From Bdellovibrio sp. GT3 (GTDB taxonomy: Bacteria > Bdellovibrionota > Bdellovibrionia > Bdellovibrionales > Bdellovibrionaceae): a stretch of DNA of 64,000 nucleotides. The stretch is taken from contig NZ_JBBNAD010000004.1 in assembly GCF_037996765.1 (NCBI RefSeq), positions 434,001 to 498,000 on the forward strand, read 5' to 3'. This document shows positions 16,545 through 24,045 of this stretch, one piece after another. How positions within the stretch are numbered: position 1 is the first letter of the stretch; every line of letters starts with the position of its first letter. The notes beneath the pieces were generated by a model that saw nothing but the letters and a program-made list of their open reading frames with translations, was not told where the DNA came from and ran no database searches. A program made the position numbers and the translations under genes.

Positions 16545-18251
16545 CTAAAGTGCTCCTGCTTTCGCGTAATCCAGGTACATGACTAAGTGACCTTTTGGAT
16601 CCATAACGACGCGGTTAATGTCGAGTTTAATTCCTAAAATTTCTGGAGGAAGTGGGAACGCGCCTGGGATGGCCTCGTCCTTATTCTTCCAGCCGGCGCA
16701 TTGTTCACGAAGTTTGTCTTTGATTCCTTCGCGAACTTTACCTTTAAGAAGCTTGCCAGCAAGTGAGAAGTATTTGTCGTCCATCGCCAGGGTTTCCGGG
16801 TCAATGGAGTACAGCACCAGCTGCATGCCGCTCTTATCCGCCATTTGGCGCAATTTTGCAATGATATCAAAATCCACTACGATCTTTTCTTTCAGGAAAA
16901 TTGAATCCGGCTTGTTTTCAACCGAGACGCGCAATTTAACGAAGGTTTCGTTGCCCTTTAGCGGCATAGCTACTGGCGCTTTTACATAATCAATCAATGG
17001 GGCTGCCATCATTCTCAAAGTGGAACCATCAGACATGGCGATGCGTTCAAAATTACGGCGTTCAAAGGAAAGTTGCATGATGCGGTTAATGAGGCCGCGA
17101 TCCAGGCTTAATCCGATGTCATAGTTGGTTTGAGGGATAAGTCCCCAAGTGACCGCGCCGCGGGATTTATCAATAGGGCGTGGCGTGCTGCGAGGATTGA
17201 TCGGGTCTTCTGCATAGGCTCCCAAATCAACATTCAAGGACTCTTTCAGTCCGATATTTTGTAAACGCAGGCCCCATTTGAAATCAGGGCGGTTGTCGTT
17301 GGGTTCTTTGCCTGGAGGCACCATGTTTTGGACCTGATCCAGATTGCCGGTCAAAAGCTGTTTGGCTTTTTCATTCAGCATCGCTGGCAATTGGTTGCGC
17401 GCAAAGTTACCCAGGTTCTCGCGTACTGAAGTCAGGATCGCGGGAGCCTGCTCCACGAACAATTTGTCGATTTCAGCGTTGTTCAGCAAAAACTTTTTGC
17501 CGTTAATTTCGATCGCGAATGTTGGAACCAATAGTTTTTTATACTCAAGTGAAACCGGGATCGAGTTCAAATTGTTTTCAACTTCCAGGGCTTCAAACTC
17601 CAGATGTCCATAGGCGTTCATGCGCAGATAAAAAGGCAGACGGATTTTCAGCGGGTTTTTCTCATCACCAGCAGCAAGGCTGACATCTTCCGCACCGATT
17701 TTGCCCAGGAACTCGTTATCAACATCCCAGACTTTGACGGAGTTGGTGCCAATAGTCAGATGTTTGACTTCCAGTTCGATGGCAAGGATTGCGCCTTCGC
17801 GCTTACCCAGTTTTTCCATCAAGGCGCGATCAGTCACCAGGGAGAAGCGCGAAAAATTTGCGACGAAACCGGATTCTCCGATTTCAATAGTCGGGCGATG
17901 GTCATTCAAAGAAAACCCCACCAGCCACTTCGTCAGCAAGTCACGCACTTGCTTGTACATGTTAACTGCGTCGCCATTTTCCTTGGCATAGTCGTCAGGA
18001 TTGATGGGCTTTTCAAAAGTATAGGACAGAGCAGGGAAGTACCCCTCATCCAATTTGACACCCAAATTACCCAGAATTTTTGACAGCTTCGTATCGAAAA
18101 GTTTCATCCCACGATTGGTCACATGCAACTGAACGGCGTTGTTCAGAAGGTGCTCCTGGGTCATGTACGGGTCTGCATCCATGGCCTGGGCCTGAAGGCT
18201 GGTGACCCCCATGAGCAGCGGAAGTAATAGTTTTGATGACTTACGAAGCAC
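16545..18251 (-). CDS. Large periplasmic protein of unknown function
   Basis: I start it at GTG 18251, preceded by AAGGGG about 7 bases away; the open frame extends further upstream without a good site. The 568-residue product has a signal peptide (residues 1-25, LLLPLLMGVTSLQAQAM). The body alternates long strands with amphipathic helices, including FAIEINGKKFLLNN followed by a helix with NFARNQLPAMLNEKAKQLL. That pattern recalls lipid-binding TULIP (BPI/SMP-like) folds, but I could not confirm it. It is coupled to the 170-residue exported protein one base downstream. Confidence 0.75.
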   Translation of the reverse strand: MLRKSSKLLLPLLMGVTSLQAQAMDADPYMTQEHLLNNAVQLHVTNRGMKLFDTKLSKILGNLGVKLDEGYFPALSYTFEKPINPDDYAKENGDAVNMYKQVRDLLTKWLVGFSLNDHRPTIEIGESGFVANFSRFSLVTDRALMEKLGKREGAILAIELEVKHLTIGTNSVKVWDVDNEFLGKIGAEDVSLAAGDEKNPLKIRLPFYLRMNAYGHLEFEALEVENNLNSIPVSLEYKKLLVPTFAIEINGKKFLLNNAEIDKLFVEQAPAILTSVRENLGNFARNQLPAMLNEKAKQLLTGNLDQVQNMVPPGKEPNDNRPDFKWGLRLQNIGLKESLNVDLGAYAEDPINPRSTPRPIDKSRGAVTWGLIPQTNYDIGLSLDRGLINRIMQLSFERRNFERIAMSDGSTLRMMAAPLIDYVKAPVAMPLKGNETFVKLRVSVENKPDSIFLKEKIVVDFDIIAKLRQMADKSGMQLVLYSIDPETLAMDDKYFSLAGKLLKGKVREGIKDKLREQCAGWKNKDEAIPGAFPLPPEILGIKLDINRVVMDPKGHLVMYLDYAKAGAL

Positions 18252-18383
18252 GCGTGACCCCTTGGGTAGAAAGTTCTGCCCTGGGCATTGCAAAGGCAGT
18301 ACCGACTCAAATGAAATAGGTTGGAGTTCCCCGGGGATTTCGCCCGAAAGACTGACAAAGGCCTGAACGAGTGGGTAAAAAAG

Positions 18384-18412
18384 AAAAAGCCCCGCGAGGT
18401 GCAGGGCTTTTT
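18384..18412 (-). terminator. Intrinsic terminator, minus strand
   Basis: On the minus strand, AAAAAGCCC and GGGCTTTTT flank a short loop, with a further T-rich run behind. It ends the 284-residue outer-membrane protein gene. Confidence 0.85.
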
Positions 18413-18434
18413 GGATTTTGCGTCTTTTAGTGAA

Positions 18435-19289
18435 TTAGAAATTCCAGCCGTAACCCGCGCGGAGAATCATCTGAGTAGCGGAAGAGGTGTTGTTATCCGG
18501 GAACATGGCATAGTCGAACTGAATCGGCACGAACGTGCGCTTGTCCAGATGCCAGTCCACTCCGAAAGAACCTACCACCGTCTGGTTTGTCGAGATTTTG
18601 GAAGTGTCCAATACGTTGGAGGATTTTTGCATTGCAAACAGGAAGCCCAAACCGCCGCCCACTGTGAAGTCCATGGAGGACGTGCGGAAGACCGTGTAGC
18701 GAATCAATGCATTAAGGCCCAAGTAACCAAGTTCTGCCGTACAATTGGAACCCGCAGTACAAGTACCACCAGAAAATCCAGAGGGAGCTTTCCCAGACAC
18801 ATTCAACGATTCATAACCAACCAAAGCTTTCACGCTGATGTTTTTGTCCAGGTACGTTTGATAAAAACCATTCACATTGAAACTGGTGCCCGTCATGGTC
18901 ATACCGGAAGTTGAGGACTTCACATCCATGGAGCTATTGGCCATACCAGCGATAACACCCCAGGCTCTTTTGCCAGAGCTGGAGCTTGCACGGCTGTTCA
19001 CTTCATTCGGAGCGGCACTCATGCGACCTTGAAAGCGTTGCAGGGACTGGCCTGCGGCAGCGGCGCCTTTGGAGACCGTTGCGATGGCGCGGCCACCTTG
19101 AACTTTTGAAACTTGAATCAACCCACGCTTTTTACCACTGCTGTCGATCGAGAAAAATTGATCGCCAACGAGGGCTGTGTCACCTTCAAGATCGATCAGG
19201 GCTTTGCCGCCAGAGACTTTTAAAATCTTTGCTGCGTTCGCGGTGAGTGAAAGGCATAGAAGTATCAGGGTGGTTGCTAGTGTTTTCAT
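18435..19289 (-). CDS. Outer-membrane beta-barrel protein
   Basis: A 284-residue protein starting at ATG 19289, whose first 20 residues (KTLATTLILLCLSLTANA) are a clear signal peptide; the open frame extends upstream but only into untranslated-looking sequence. Residues about 21-95 form a small basic periplasmic region. The C-terminal 190 residues show alternating amphipathic strands (SFNVNGFYQTYLDKNISVKA, FTVGGGLGFLFAMQ, TFVPIQFDYAMFP) and end in the aromatic GYGWNF typical of outer-membrane proteins. Ligand unknown. Confidence 0.8.
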   Translation of the reverse strand: MKTLATTLILLCLSLTANAAKILKVSGGKALIDLEGDTALVGDQFFSIDSSGKKRGLIQVSKVQGGRAIATVSKGAAAAGQSLQRFQGRMSAAPNEVNSRASSSSGKRAWGVIAGMANSSMDVKSSTSGMTMTGTSFNVNGFYQTYLDKNISVKALVGYESLNVSGKAPSGFSGGTCTAGSNCTAELGYLGLNALIRYTVFRTSSMDFTVGGGLGFLFAMQKSSNVLDTSKISTNQTVVGSFGVDWHLDKRTFVPIQFDYAMFPDNNTSSATQMILRAGYGWNF

Positions 19290-19500
19290 ACGGGCTCTAT
19301 CGACACAATTTGGGATTATCTTAATGTCTGGACGAAGCTCCGTGTTCCATCTCATTCTGAGAATCCTCGAATGGGAGCGGGCCTTCAAAGGAGCTGGCCT
19401 CTTGTCCGGGGGTGCCCTAAGCAGATTTTTTGACTCCAAGGGGTGCAACTTCCCGGTAAGCTGTGTATGATTTTATTTCCAATTGTTAAATGGGGGATAA

Positions 19501-20013
19501 ATGAAATCGGTTATTGCAGCAGCAGTGGTGATGTTCGGTGTTTCAGGTGCCTTTGCCCAATCCGTAGTGATTGACGTGACTTTGAATCCGATGGGGGATT
19601 TCAAGGCGAAAACAAATCAAGTTAAAGGAACGGCGCAAGTGAACGGAGACGAGGTTTCCGCTCAAAACATCCTGGTCAATATGAAGAGTTTGAAGACGGG
19701 TGTCGAGTTGCGCGACAAGCATACACAAAAATATCTGGAAACAGACAAACATCCAATCGCTTACCTTATCTCAGCAAAAGGCAAGGGCGGCAAAGGTGTT
19801 GGTAAAATCAAAGTTAAAGGTATCGAAAAAGACATCGCAGGAACTTACAAAGTTGAAGGCGGTTTGTTGAAGGCTGAGTTTGAAGTGAATGCTTCTGATT
19901 TTGGTATCAAGGATATCAATTACATGGGCGTGGGCACGGAAGACATTGTGAAACTTCACGTTGAAGTTCCGGTGGGTGCAGCAGCTCCAGCAAAAGCCAA
20001 AGCTGCAAAGTAG
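19501..20013 (+). CDS. YceI-like exported protein
   Basis: A 170-residue protein with a signal peptide (residues 1-19, GVSGAFA) and ribosome site GGGGGATAA. The body is a YceI/lipocalin-like beta-barrel: NPMGDFKAKTNQVKGTAQVN, then MKSLKTGVELRDKHTQKYLE and KHPIAYLISAKG are characteristic of the family, which binds isoprenoids or other amphiphiles. The C-terminus is an Ala/Lys tail. It converges with the next gene with 3 bases between stops. Confidence 0.8.
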   Translation: MKSVIAAAVVMFGVSGAFAQSVVIDVTLNPMGDFKAKTNQVKGTAQVNGDEVSAQNILVNMKSLKTGVELRDKHTQKYLETDKHPIAYLISAKGKGGKGVGKIKVKGIEKDIAGTYKVEGGLLKAEFEVNASDFGIKDINYMGVGTEDIVKLHVEVPVGAAAPAKAKAAK

Positions 20014-20016
20014 CTA

Positions 20017-20667
20017 TTAGAATCGGTAATTGACGCCGATTTTCCACATATAGGCTCCTTCATCGAGGGGGCCTATCGCTTGATAAAAATCCCAATCCGT
20101 AAATAGACGCAAGGACATGTCAGCAAGAATTGCCACATTTGTGGCCTTGGCCGCAGAAGAGCTGACTCCGCTGCCTGAAGGTAAATCCAGATTGCGGTGA
20201 TAAATAAACGCGGAACCTCCCAGGTTCACTTGATCTGTCAGTTTCCAAAATGCTCTGGGTGTTAAACCATAAATCTTGAATGACTCTCGCTCCATTTTGA
20301 TGTCGTTGTCGAAAGGACCGCTGTTGGCGCGTCCTGATCCCAACACTGCCCCAATGCTCCAGCCCCATTGCGCGCGTTCGAACTCTCTTTCAATCACGAT
20401 GCCGGCACCGTTAAGACTCATGTTGGACGATTGAGTTGTCGCACCTTGGGTGACTGACAGTTTTTCATTCCATTGAAGGCTGGTCAGTCCCACAATCCAA
20501 AACTCTCCGGGATCTGTTGGCAATCGCATGCCGCGCGGGCGCAGGGTGGTGTCAGTGATTTCTTCTGTCGGAAACTCGGAGTCTTCAAAGGTCTCGGTGT
20601 TTTCAGTCTGGGCGAAAACGGAAACGGCTGAAAGCAAAAGACTGAGGGTGATAAGGATTCTTTTCAT
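20017..20667 (-). CDS. Outer-membrane protein of unknown function
   Basis: A 216-residue protein with a signal peptide (residues 1-19, SAVSVFA). An acidic linker (TENTETFEDSEFPTEEITD) is followed by beta-strand-rich sequence (FWIVGLTSLQWNEKL, QWGWSIGAVLGSG, VNLGGSAFIYHRN) and ends KIGVNYRF with C-terminal Phe, as in outer-membrane barrels. It starts 10 bases after the stop of the CxxCH barrel gene and probably shares its transcript. Confidence 0.75.
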   Translation of the reverse strand: MKRILITLSLLLSAVSVFAQTENTETFEDSEFPTEEITDTTLRPRGMRLPTDPGEFWIVGLTSLQWNEKLSVTQGATTQSSNMSLNGAGIVIEREFERAQWGWSIGAVLGSGRANSGPFDNDIKMERESFKIYGLTPRAFWKLTDQVNLGGSAFIYHRNLDLPSGSGVSSSAAKATNVAILADMSLRLFTDWDFYQAIGPLDEGAYMWKIGVNYRF

Positions 20668-20676
20668 TCCGCTCTC

Positions 20677-21849
20677 CTAGTAAGAAACATGCACTTGGGT
20701 TTGTAACAACCAAGTGTCATCAACCCCGGCGTTGTCCAGATTTGTTTTTCCATTGGTCAGCCCCAAACGGTACTCGGTTCGTGGCAAAGGAAACGCGAGC
20801 AGACCGAAACTGTATTTCAAGTTTTCGGCAGATGAGCTTTGAATATCGTCTTTGGAGTGTTCCAGTGTTGCCAGCAGATTATATCCGCGGGTCAGATAAA
20901 CCATGGATTGCAACCAGGCATAAGAGCCAAGCTGTGGATCAAGTCCCATGCCTTTGCGGGTCTGTTCTTTCAAGCCCGCTTCCGCCAGCAGAGATGTTCC
21001 TTTGGAAAGTCCCATGCGGCCTGTGACACCGGCCAGGCGCCAGCGTGTTTCGTCGGATTCTGAAGCCAGCACCGAGCCGCCAATTTTGAATTTTTCATAA
21101 ACTTGATACTCACCAGTGACAGAGACACCTTGTTGGCGCTTTTCAGGTTGAGTGTAAACGCTGCCAAAAAACGGATTGATGGCAATATCCCAGGTTGGGT
21201 AGGTGATATGTGCCATCGCCCCCAAAGATTGGCCGAACTGATCCAGGCCCACGTTGGTGGCAGGGAAGCGATTGACTGCGGTATGGTCGACGTTTCTGAT
21301 GCCGTAGGCTTTGTCCATCTGACCGGCGTACCACCACAGATAATTACTTTGTTTGAAGCGCAGATAAAATTCCTTGGCGTACATCGTCCACTTGTCGATG
21401 GTGGTTTCAGGAATGTCCATCTCCGCATAGGAGGCCGTCGTGACCAATGTGAAGCGTTGCTTTTTATCAAAGAAGAAATTCAAGTTCAGGTCATTTTGCA
21501 TATTGACCCATTTGTTCACTTCGTTGCTGCCGTTGGGATTTCTTTGAAAGTAGAGTCCGCGGTATTTGATGCCGGGACGGAAAAACCACGGCAAAGGTTT
21601 GTTCACCAAGAAACCGGAAGTGTTGGCAATGGCTTCCTCATCCATCGAATCCGGGTAAACGGCGCGAGAGGTGATCTCTTGTGCAAATAACGCTCTTCCG
21701 TAGTCGTTCAATGCGCCACCACCCAAACCACTATAATGGCAAGTGATGCAAGAAGAATAACCGTAACTGATGAAATCAGGATAGGCGATGGCTTGTTTTG
21801 AAACTAAAAAAACACCGATAAAATAGAGGTAAAAACTGAGTTGTCTCAC
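20677..21849 (-). CDS. Outer-membrane barrel with an N-terminal CxxCH motif
   Basis: A 390-residue protein. I prefer GTG 21849, which places a signal peptide (RQLSFYLYFIGVFLVSKQAI) at the N-terminus; an ATG 57 bases upstream would add a hydrophobic extension. Immediately after the signal is SYGYSSCITCHYSGLGGGAL followed by NDYGRALF: one c-type haem-binding CxxCH. This arrangement, CxxCH plus NDYGRAL, is known at the N-terminus of a family of outer-membrane barrels. The rest is strand-rich and ends in HVSY. It may bind a haem at the periplasmic face of a porin. It has a short divergent promoter region with the PilZ gene. Confidence 0.7.
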   Translation of the reverse strand: MRQLSFYLYFIGVFLVSKQAIAYPDFISYGYSSCITCHYSGLGGGALNDYGRALFAQEITSRAVYPDSMDEEAIANTSGFLVNKPLPWFFRPGIKYRGLYFQRNPNGSNEVNKWVNMQNDLNLNFFFDKKQRFTLVTTASYAEMDIPETTIDKWTMYAKEFYLRFKQSNYLWWYAGQMDKAYGIRNVDHTAVNRFPATNVGLDQFGQSLGAMAHITYPTWDIAINPFFGSVYTQPEKRQQGVSVTGEYQVYEKFKIGGSVLASESDETRWRLAGVTGRMGLSKGTSLLAEAGLKEQTRKGMGLDPQLGSYAWLQSMVYLTRGYNLLATLEHSKDDIQSSSAENLKYSFGLLAFPLPRTEYRLGLTNGKTNLDNAGVDDTWLLQTQVHVSY

Positions 21850-21928
21850 AACTAAACAGTCTATTAAGAAGATGCGGGGAAGCAACAAAAAACTGAATTC
21901 CCACATTTGCTATGCCGATAAGAAGATC

Positions 21929-22603
21929 ATGAGAAAAACTATCGGTATTACACACGGTCCTTGGGTGATCATCCCGGCAGCATTCACACTTATGGTGATT
22001 CCGGTGATGGATTTCACCACCATGCACACGGGCACCACTGGAACCTTGGAAGCCATCGGGTGGTTGGTGGCCTTTGGCGCCGGTATCAGTTTTTTAATTC
22101 GTCACAAGCTTTTGTGGTTAATGGGTTTGGTTTTCTGCGCCTTGTTTATTGCGATCAACCTGTCACATCTGGTGTTTTTTCAGGAGCCACCTCTGGATAC
22201 CGAAGTCGCGGTTTTTAAAATCGTCAGCACCATCATGGTGGCGGGGATTGCCTGGCTTTATTTTTCCCGATCGCCGGATTTGGATCGCCGCCAGCACTGG
22301 ATGGAGCAGACGGCCCATCGCTACTATGTCGATATCCCTGTCGTACTGATGGGTAAAGAGAATTGCCGTATCCTGGATTTATCCTATACGGGCTCTCGCA
22401 TCATGCTTCCCCAGGCCCGCGAAAAGTTCAAGGTCGGGCAGATGATCTCGGTGGAGATCCCGGATATTGACGATATTCTCTGTCAGGGCAAAATTATTGC
22501 AGTTTCGCATAGTGAAATTCGAGTCCACTTCGTGGATACCTCTGACCATGAAAAAGAGCTCATTCGTCAGTGGTTAGGCAGTCAAAATTTGCAAAGTGTT
22601 TAA
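21929..22603 (+). CDS. Four-helix membrane protein with C-terminal PilZ-like domain
   Basis: A 224-residue protein if started at ATG 21929; an in-frame ATG at 21872 is possible but crosses the divergent gene's leader. Four hydrophobic helices are visible (residues about 10-28, 40-55, 60-83 and 92-112, for example LLWLMGLVFCALFIAINLSH). Residues about 115-224 form a PilZ-like domain. DxSxxG is present (DLSYTGSRIM), but a clear RxxxR motif is missing; the nearest Arg is in AHRYYVDIP. Weak or no c-di-GMP binding is therefore possible. It probably connects membrane state to c-di-GMP signalling; partner unknown. Confidence 0.8.
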   Translation: MRKTIGITHGPWVIIPAAFTLMVIPVMDFTTMHTGTTGTLEAIGWLVAFGAGISFLIRHKLLWLMGLVFCALFIAINLSHLVFFQEPPLDTEVAVFKIVSTIMVAGIAWLYFSRSPDLDRRQHWMEQTAHRYYVDIPVVLMGKENCRILDLSYTGSRIMLPQAREKFKVGQMISVEIPDIDDILCQGKIIAVSHSEIRVHFVDTSDHEKELIRQWLGSQNLQSV

Positions 22604-22677
22604 GCTTTCTCTTCCTTGCAAGGCCATTTTAGGGCATAAGAAATCATCTTTGGATTCCAATCGACAGGCAGGTCATC

Positions 22678-23400
22678 GTGGCAAAGGCAAAAGCTAAAAA
22701 AATCACTAAAAAAGGTGCAGGTAAAAACACACCTAAAAGAGTTGTGGATTCTGAGATCGAGCAGATCCTAAGCACCAAAGATATCCTGGATAATGTTCGT
22801 CCAACACCGATGATCGACAACGGACTTACCAACGAACAGAAGATTGAAAAAATCACTGAAAAATTCACGGAAATTCTGGAAGTACTGGGGTTGGATCTTG
22901 AGGATGACAGCCTGGCTGACACGCCTAAACGTGTGGCTAAGATGTATGTGAATGAAGTCTTCGGTGGATTGGATCCGCATAAATTTCCAAAGATGACTGT
23001 TATTGATAACAAGATGAACTACGATCAAATGATCGTGGTGCAAAATATCGAATGCCTGTCATTCTGTGAACATCATCTTTTGCCAATCGATGGATTTGCA
23101 ACCGTGGCTTACATTCCCTACAAAAAGGTGATCGGACTATCCAAAATCAACCGCATTGTACAATACTTCGCACGTCGTCCTCAGGTGCAGGAACGCCTGA
23201 CGAAACAGATCGCGGATTGCTTGCAGTATGTGTTGGATACGGATCACGTTGCGGTTCATATCAACGCTAAACATTACTGCGTGATGATGAGGGGTATTGA
23301 GGATACTCACAGTACAACGGCGACTTCGGATGTACGTGGGCACTTTAAAACTCTTCCAGAGACCCGCGAAGAATTCCTTCACCACTGCCGCTTAAAATAG
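22678..23400 (+). CDS. folE: GTP cyclohydrolase I
   Basis: A 240-residue protein with GTG start at 22678. It catalyses GTP to 7,8-dihydroneopterin triphosphate, the first step of folate (and related pterin) synthesis. Zinc ligands and signature are present: SFCEHHLLPIDG (Cys and His), a distal Cys in NAKHYCVMMRG, and KINRIVQYFARRPQVQERLT. The N-terminal 45 residues are a lysine-rich extension not found in minimal FolE. A terminator follows at 23478. Confidence 0.95.
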   Translation: MAKAKAKKITKKGAGKNTPKRVVDSEIEQILSTKDILDNVRPTPMIDNGLTNEQKIEKITEKFTEILEVLGLDLEDDSLADTPKRVAKMYVNEVFGGLDPHKFPKMTVIDNKMNYDQMIVVQNIECLSFCEHHLLPIDGFATVAYIPYKKVIGLSKINRIVQYFARRPQVQERLTKQIADCLQYVLDTDHVAVHINAKHYCVMMRGIEDTHSTTATSDVRGHFKTLPETREEFLHHCRLK

Positions 23401-23477
23401 GTGAGCTGTCCTGACATTTTTTGATACTTAGACAGGGGCTTGAGAAAGCTTCATATTCTAATGCAATAGATACGCTT

Positions 23478-23505
23478 TAAGGCTCCGGAAACGGGGCCTT
23501 TTTCT
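23478..23505 (+). terminator. Terminator after folE
   Basis: AAGGCTCC and GGGGCCTT form an imperfect stem around a short loop, followed by a T-run. Confidence 0.75.
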
Positions 23506-23558
23506 TGCTATTACCCAGCTGAAATCAAGATTCATTCATCAAGGTGGGATCATAGCTT

Positions 23559-24011
23559 ATGAAAAAAGCATTGTGTGCTCTATCGATTATTGCTCTTACG
23601 TGGACCGCGGGCGCCAAAGCCGATGTGGATTCTTTTATTCGCCAGGAAGTTGAAATGTTGGCCGTAAAAGCAGCCCTTTCCGCGGATCACCCGGATCGCC
23701 TGATGCACCTACAGAATATCCAAAGAGCTTCTGAGTATAAAAAATCCCTGAGTCCAACTACGGGTATTGCTAAAGCAGAAACCGCTGCCAAGACCTCACA
23801 AGCCACAAATGCCGTTGCAAATGAAATTGGTAAAGTTGATTCTTTTATTCGTCAGGAAGTGGAAATGCTGGCCGTAAAATCAGCCCTATCCGCAGATCAT
23901 CCGGATCGCCTGGTGCACATACAAAACATCCAGAAGGCTTCAGACTACAAGAAGACTCTTTTAGCCCAAGCGGCTTCCGGCATCATTTCCTGCCAAGTTG
24001 TATTTAAATAA
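23559..24011 (+). CDS. Small exported protein with a 42-residue tandem duplication
   Basis: A 150-residue protein. Residues 1-21 are a signal peptide (IIALTWTAGAKA). Two copies of a 42-residue unit follow (residues about 23-64 and 93-134), each beginning VDSFIRQEVEMLAVK and containing ALSADHPDRL. A linker rich in Ala and Thr joins them. The protein ends ASGIISCQVVFK. The end I-I-S-C-Q-x-V-F also closes the exported UbiB-like protein at 38 kb. The function is unknown. It has a terminator close after the stop. Confidence 0.75.
   Translation: MKKALCALSIIALTWTAGAKADVDSFIRQEVEMLAVKAALSADHPDRLMHLQNIQRASEYKKSLSPTTGIAKAETAAKTSQATNAVANEIGKVDSFIRQEVEMLAVKSALSADHPDRLVHIQNIQKASDYKKTLLAQAASGIISCQVVFK
23625..23960 (+). 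repeat. 126-bp tandem coding duplication
   Basis: Units 23625-23750 and 23835-23960, both exactly 126 bases and in frame, encode nearly identical 42-residue segments. Most differences are synonymous third-base changes, suggesting an old duplication kept by selection on the protein. Confidence 0.9.
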
Positions 24012-24045
24012 AAAAAACCACGGCAATCGGCCGTGGTCGTTTTTT
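24011..24045. terminator. Bidirectional terminator
   Basis: CCACGGC and GCCGTGG form a 7-bp stem with A-run on the left and T-run on the right. It serves the small repeat protein gene on the plus strand and pepN on the minus strand. Confidence 0.9.

Noticed and set aside
18161-18358. Short minus-strand frame at the 5' side of the 568-residue gene
   Set aside because: It overlaps the signal-peptide region of a better-supported gene and has no ribosome site.
21914-21921. GCCGATAA, a perfect match to a FliA (sigma-28) -10 element upstream of the membrane PilZ gene
   Set aside because: No TAAA-like -35 lies 15 bases upstream and an 8-base match is expected by chance about twice in a window of this size.
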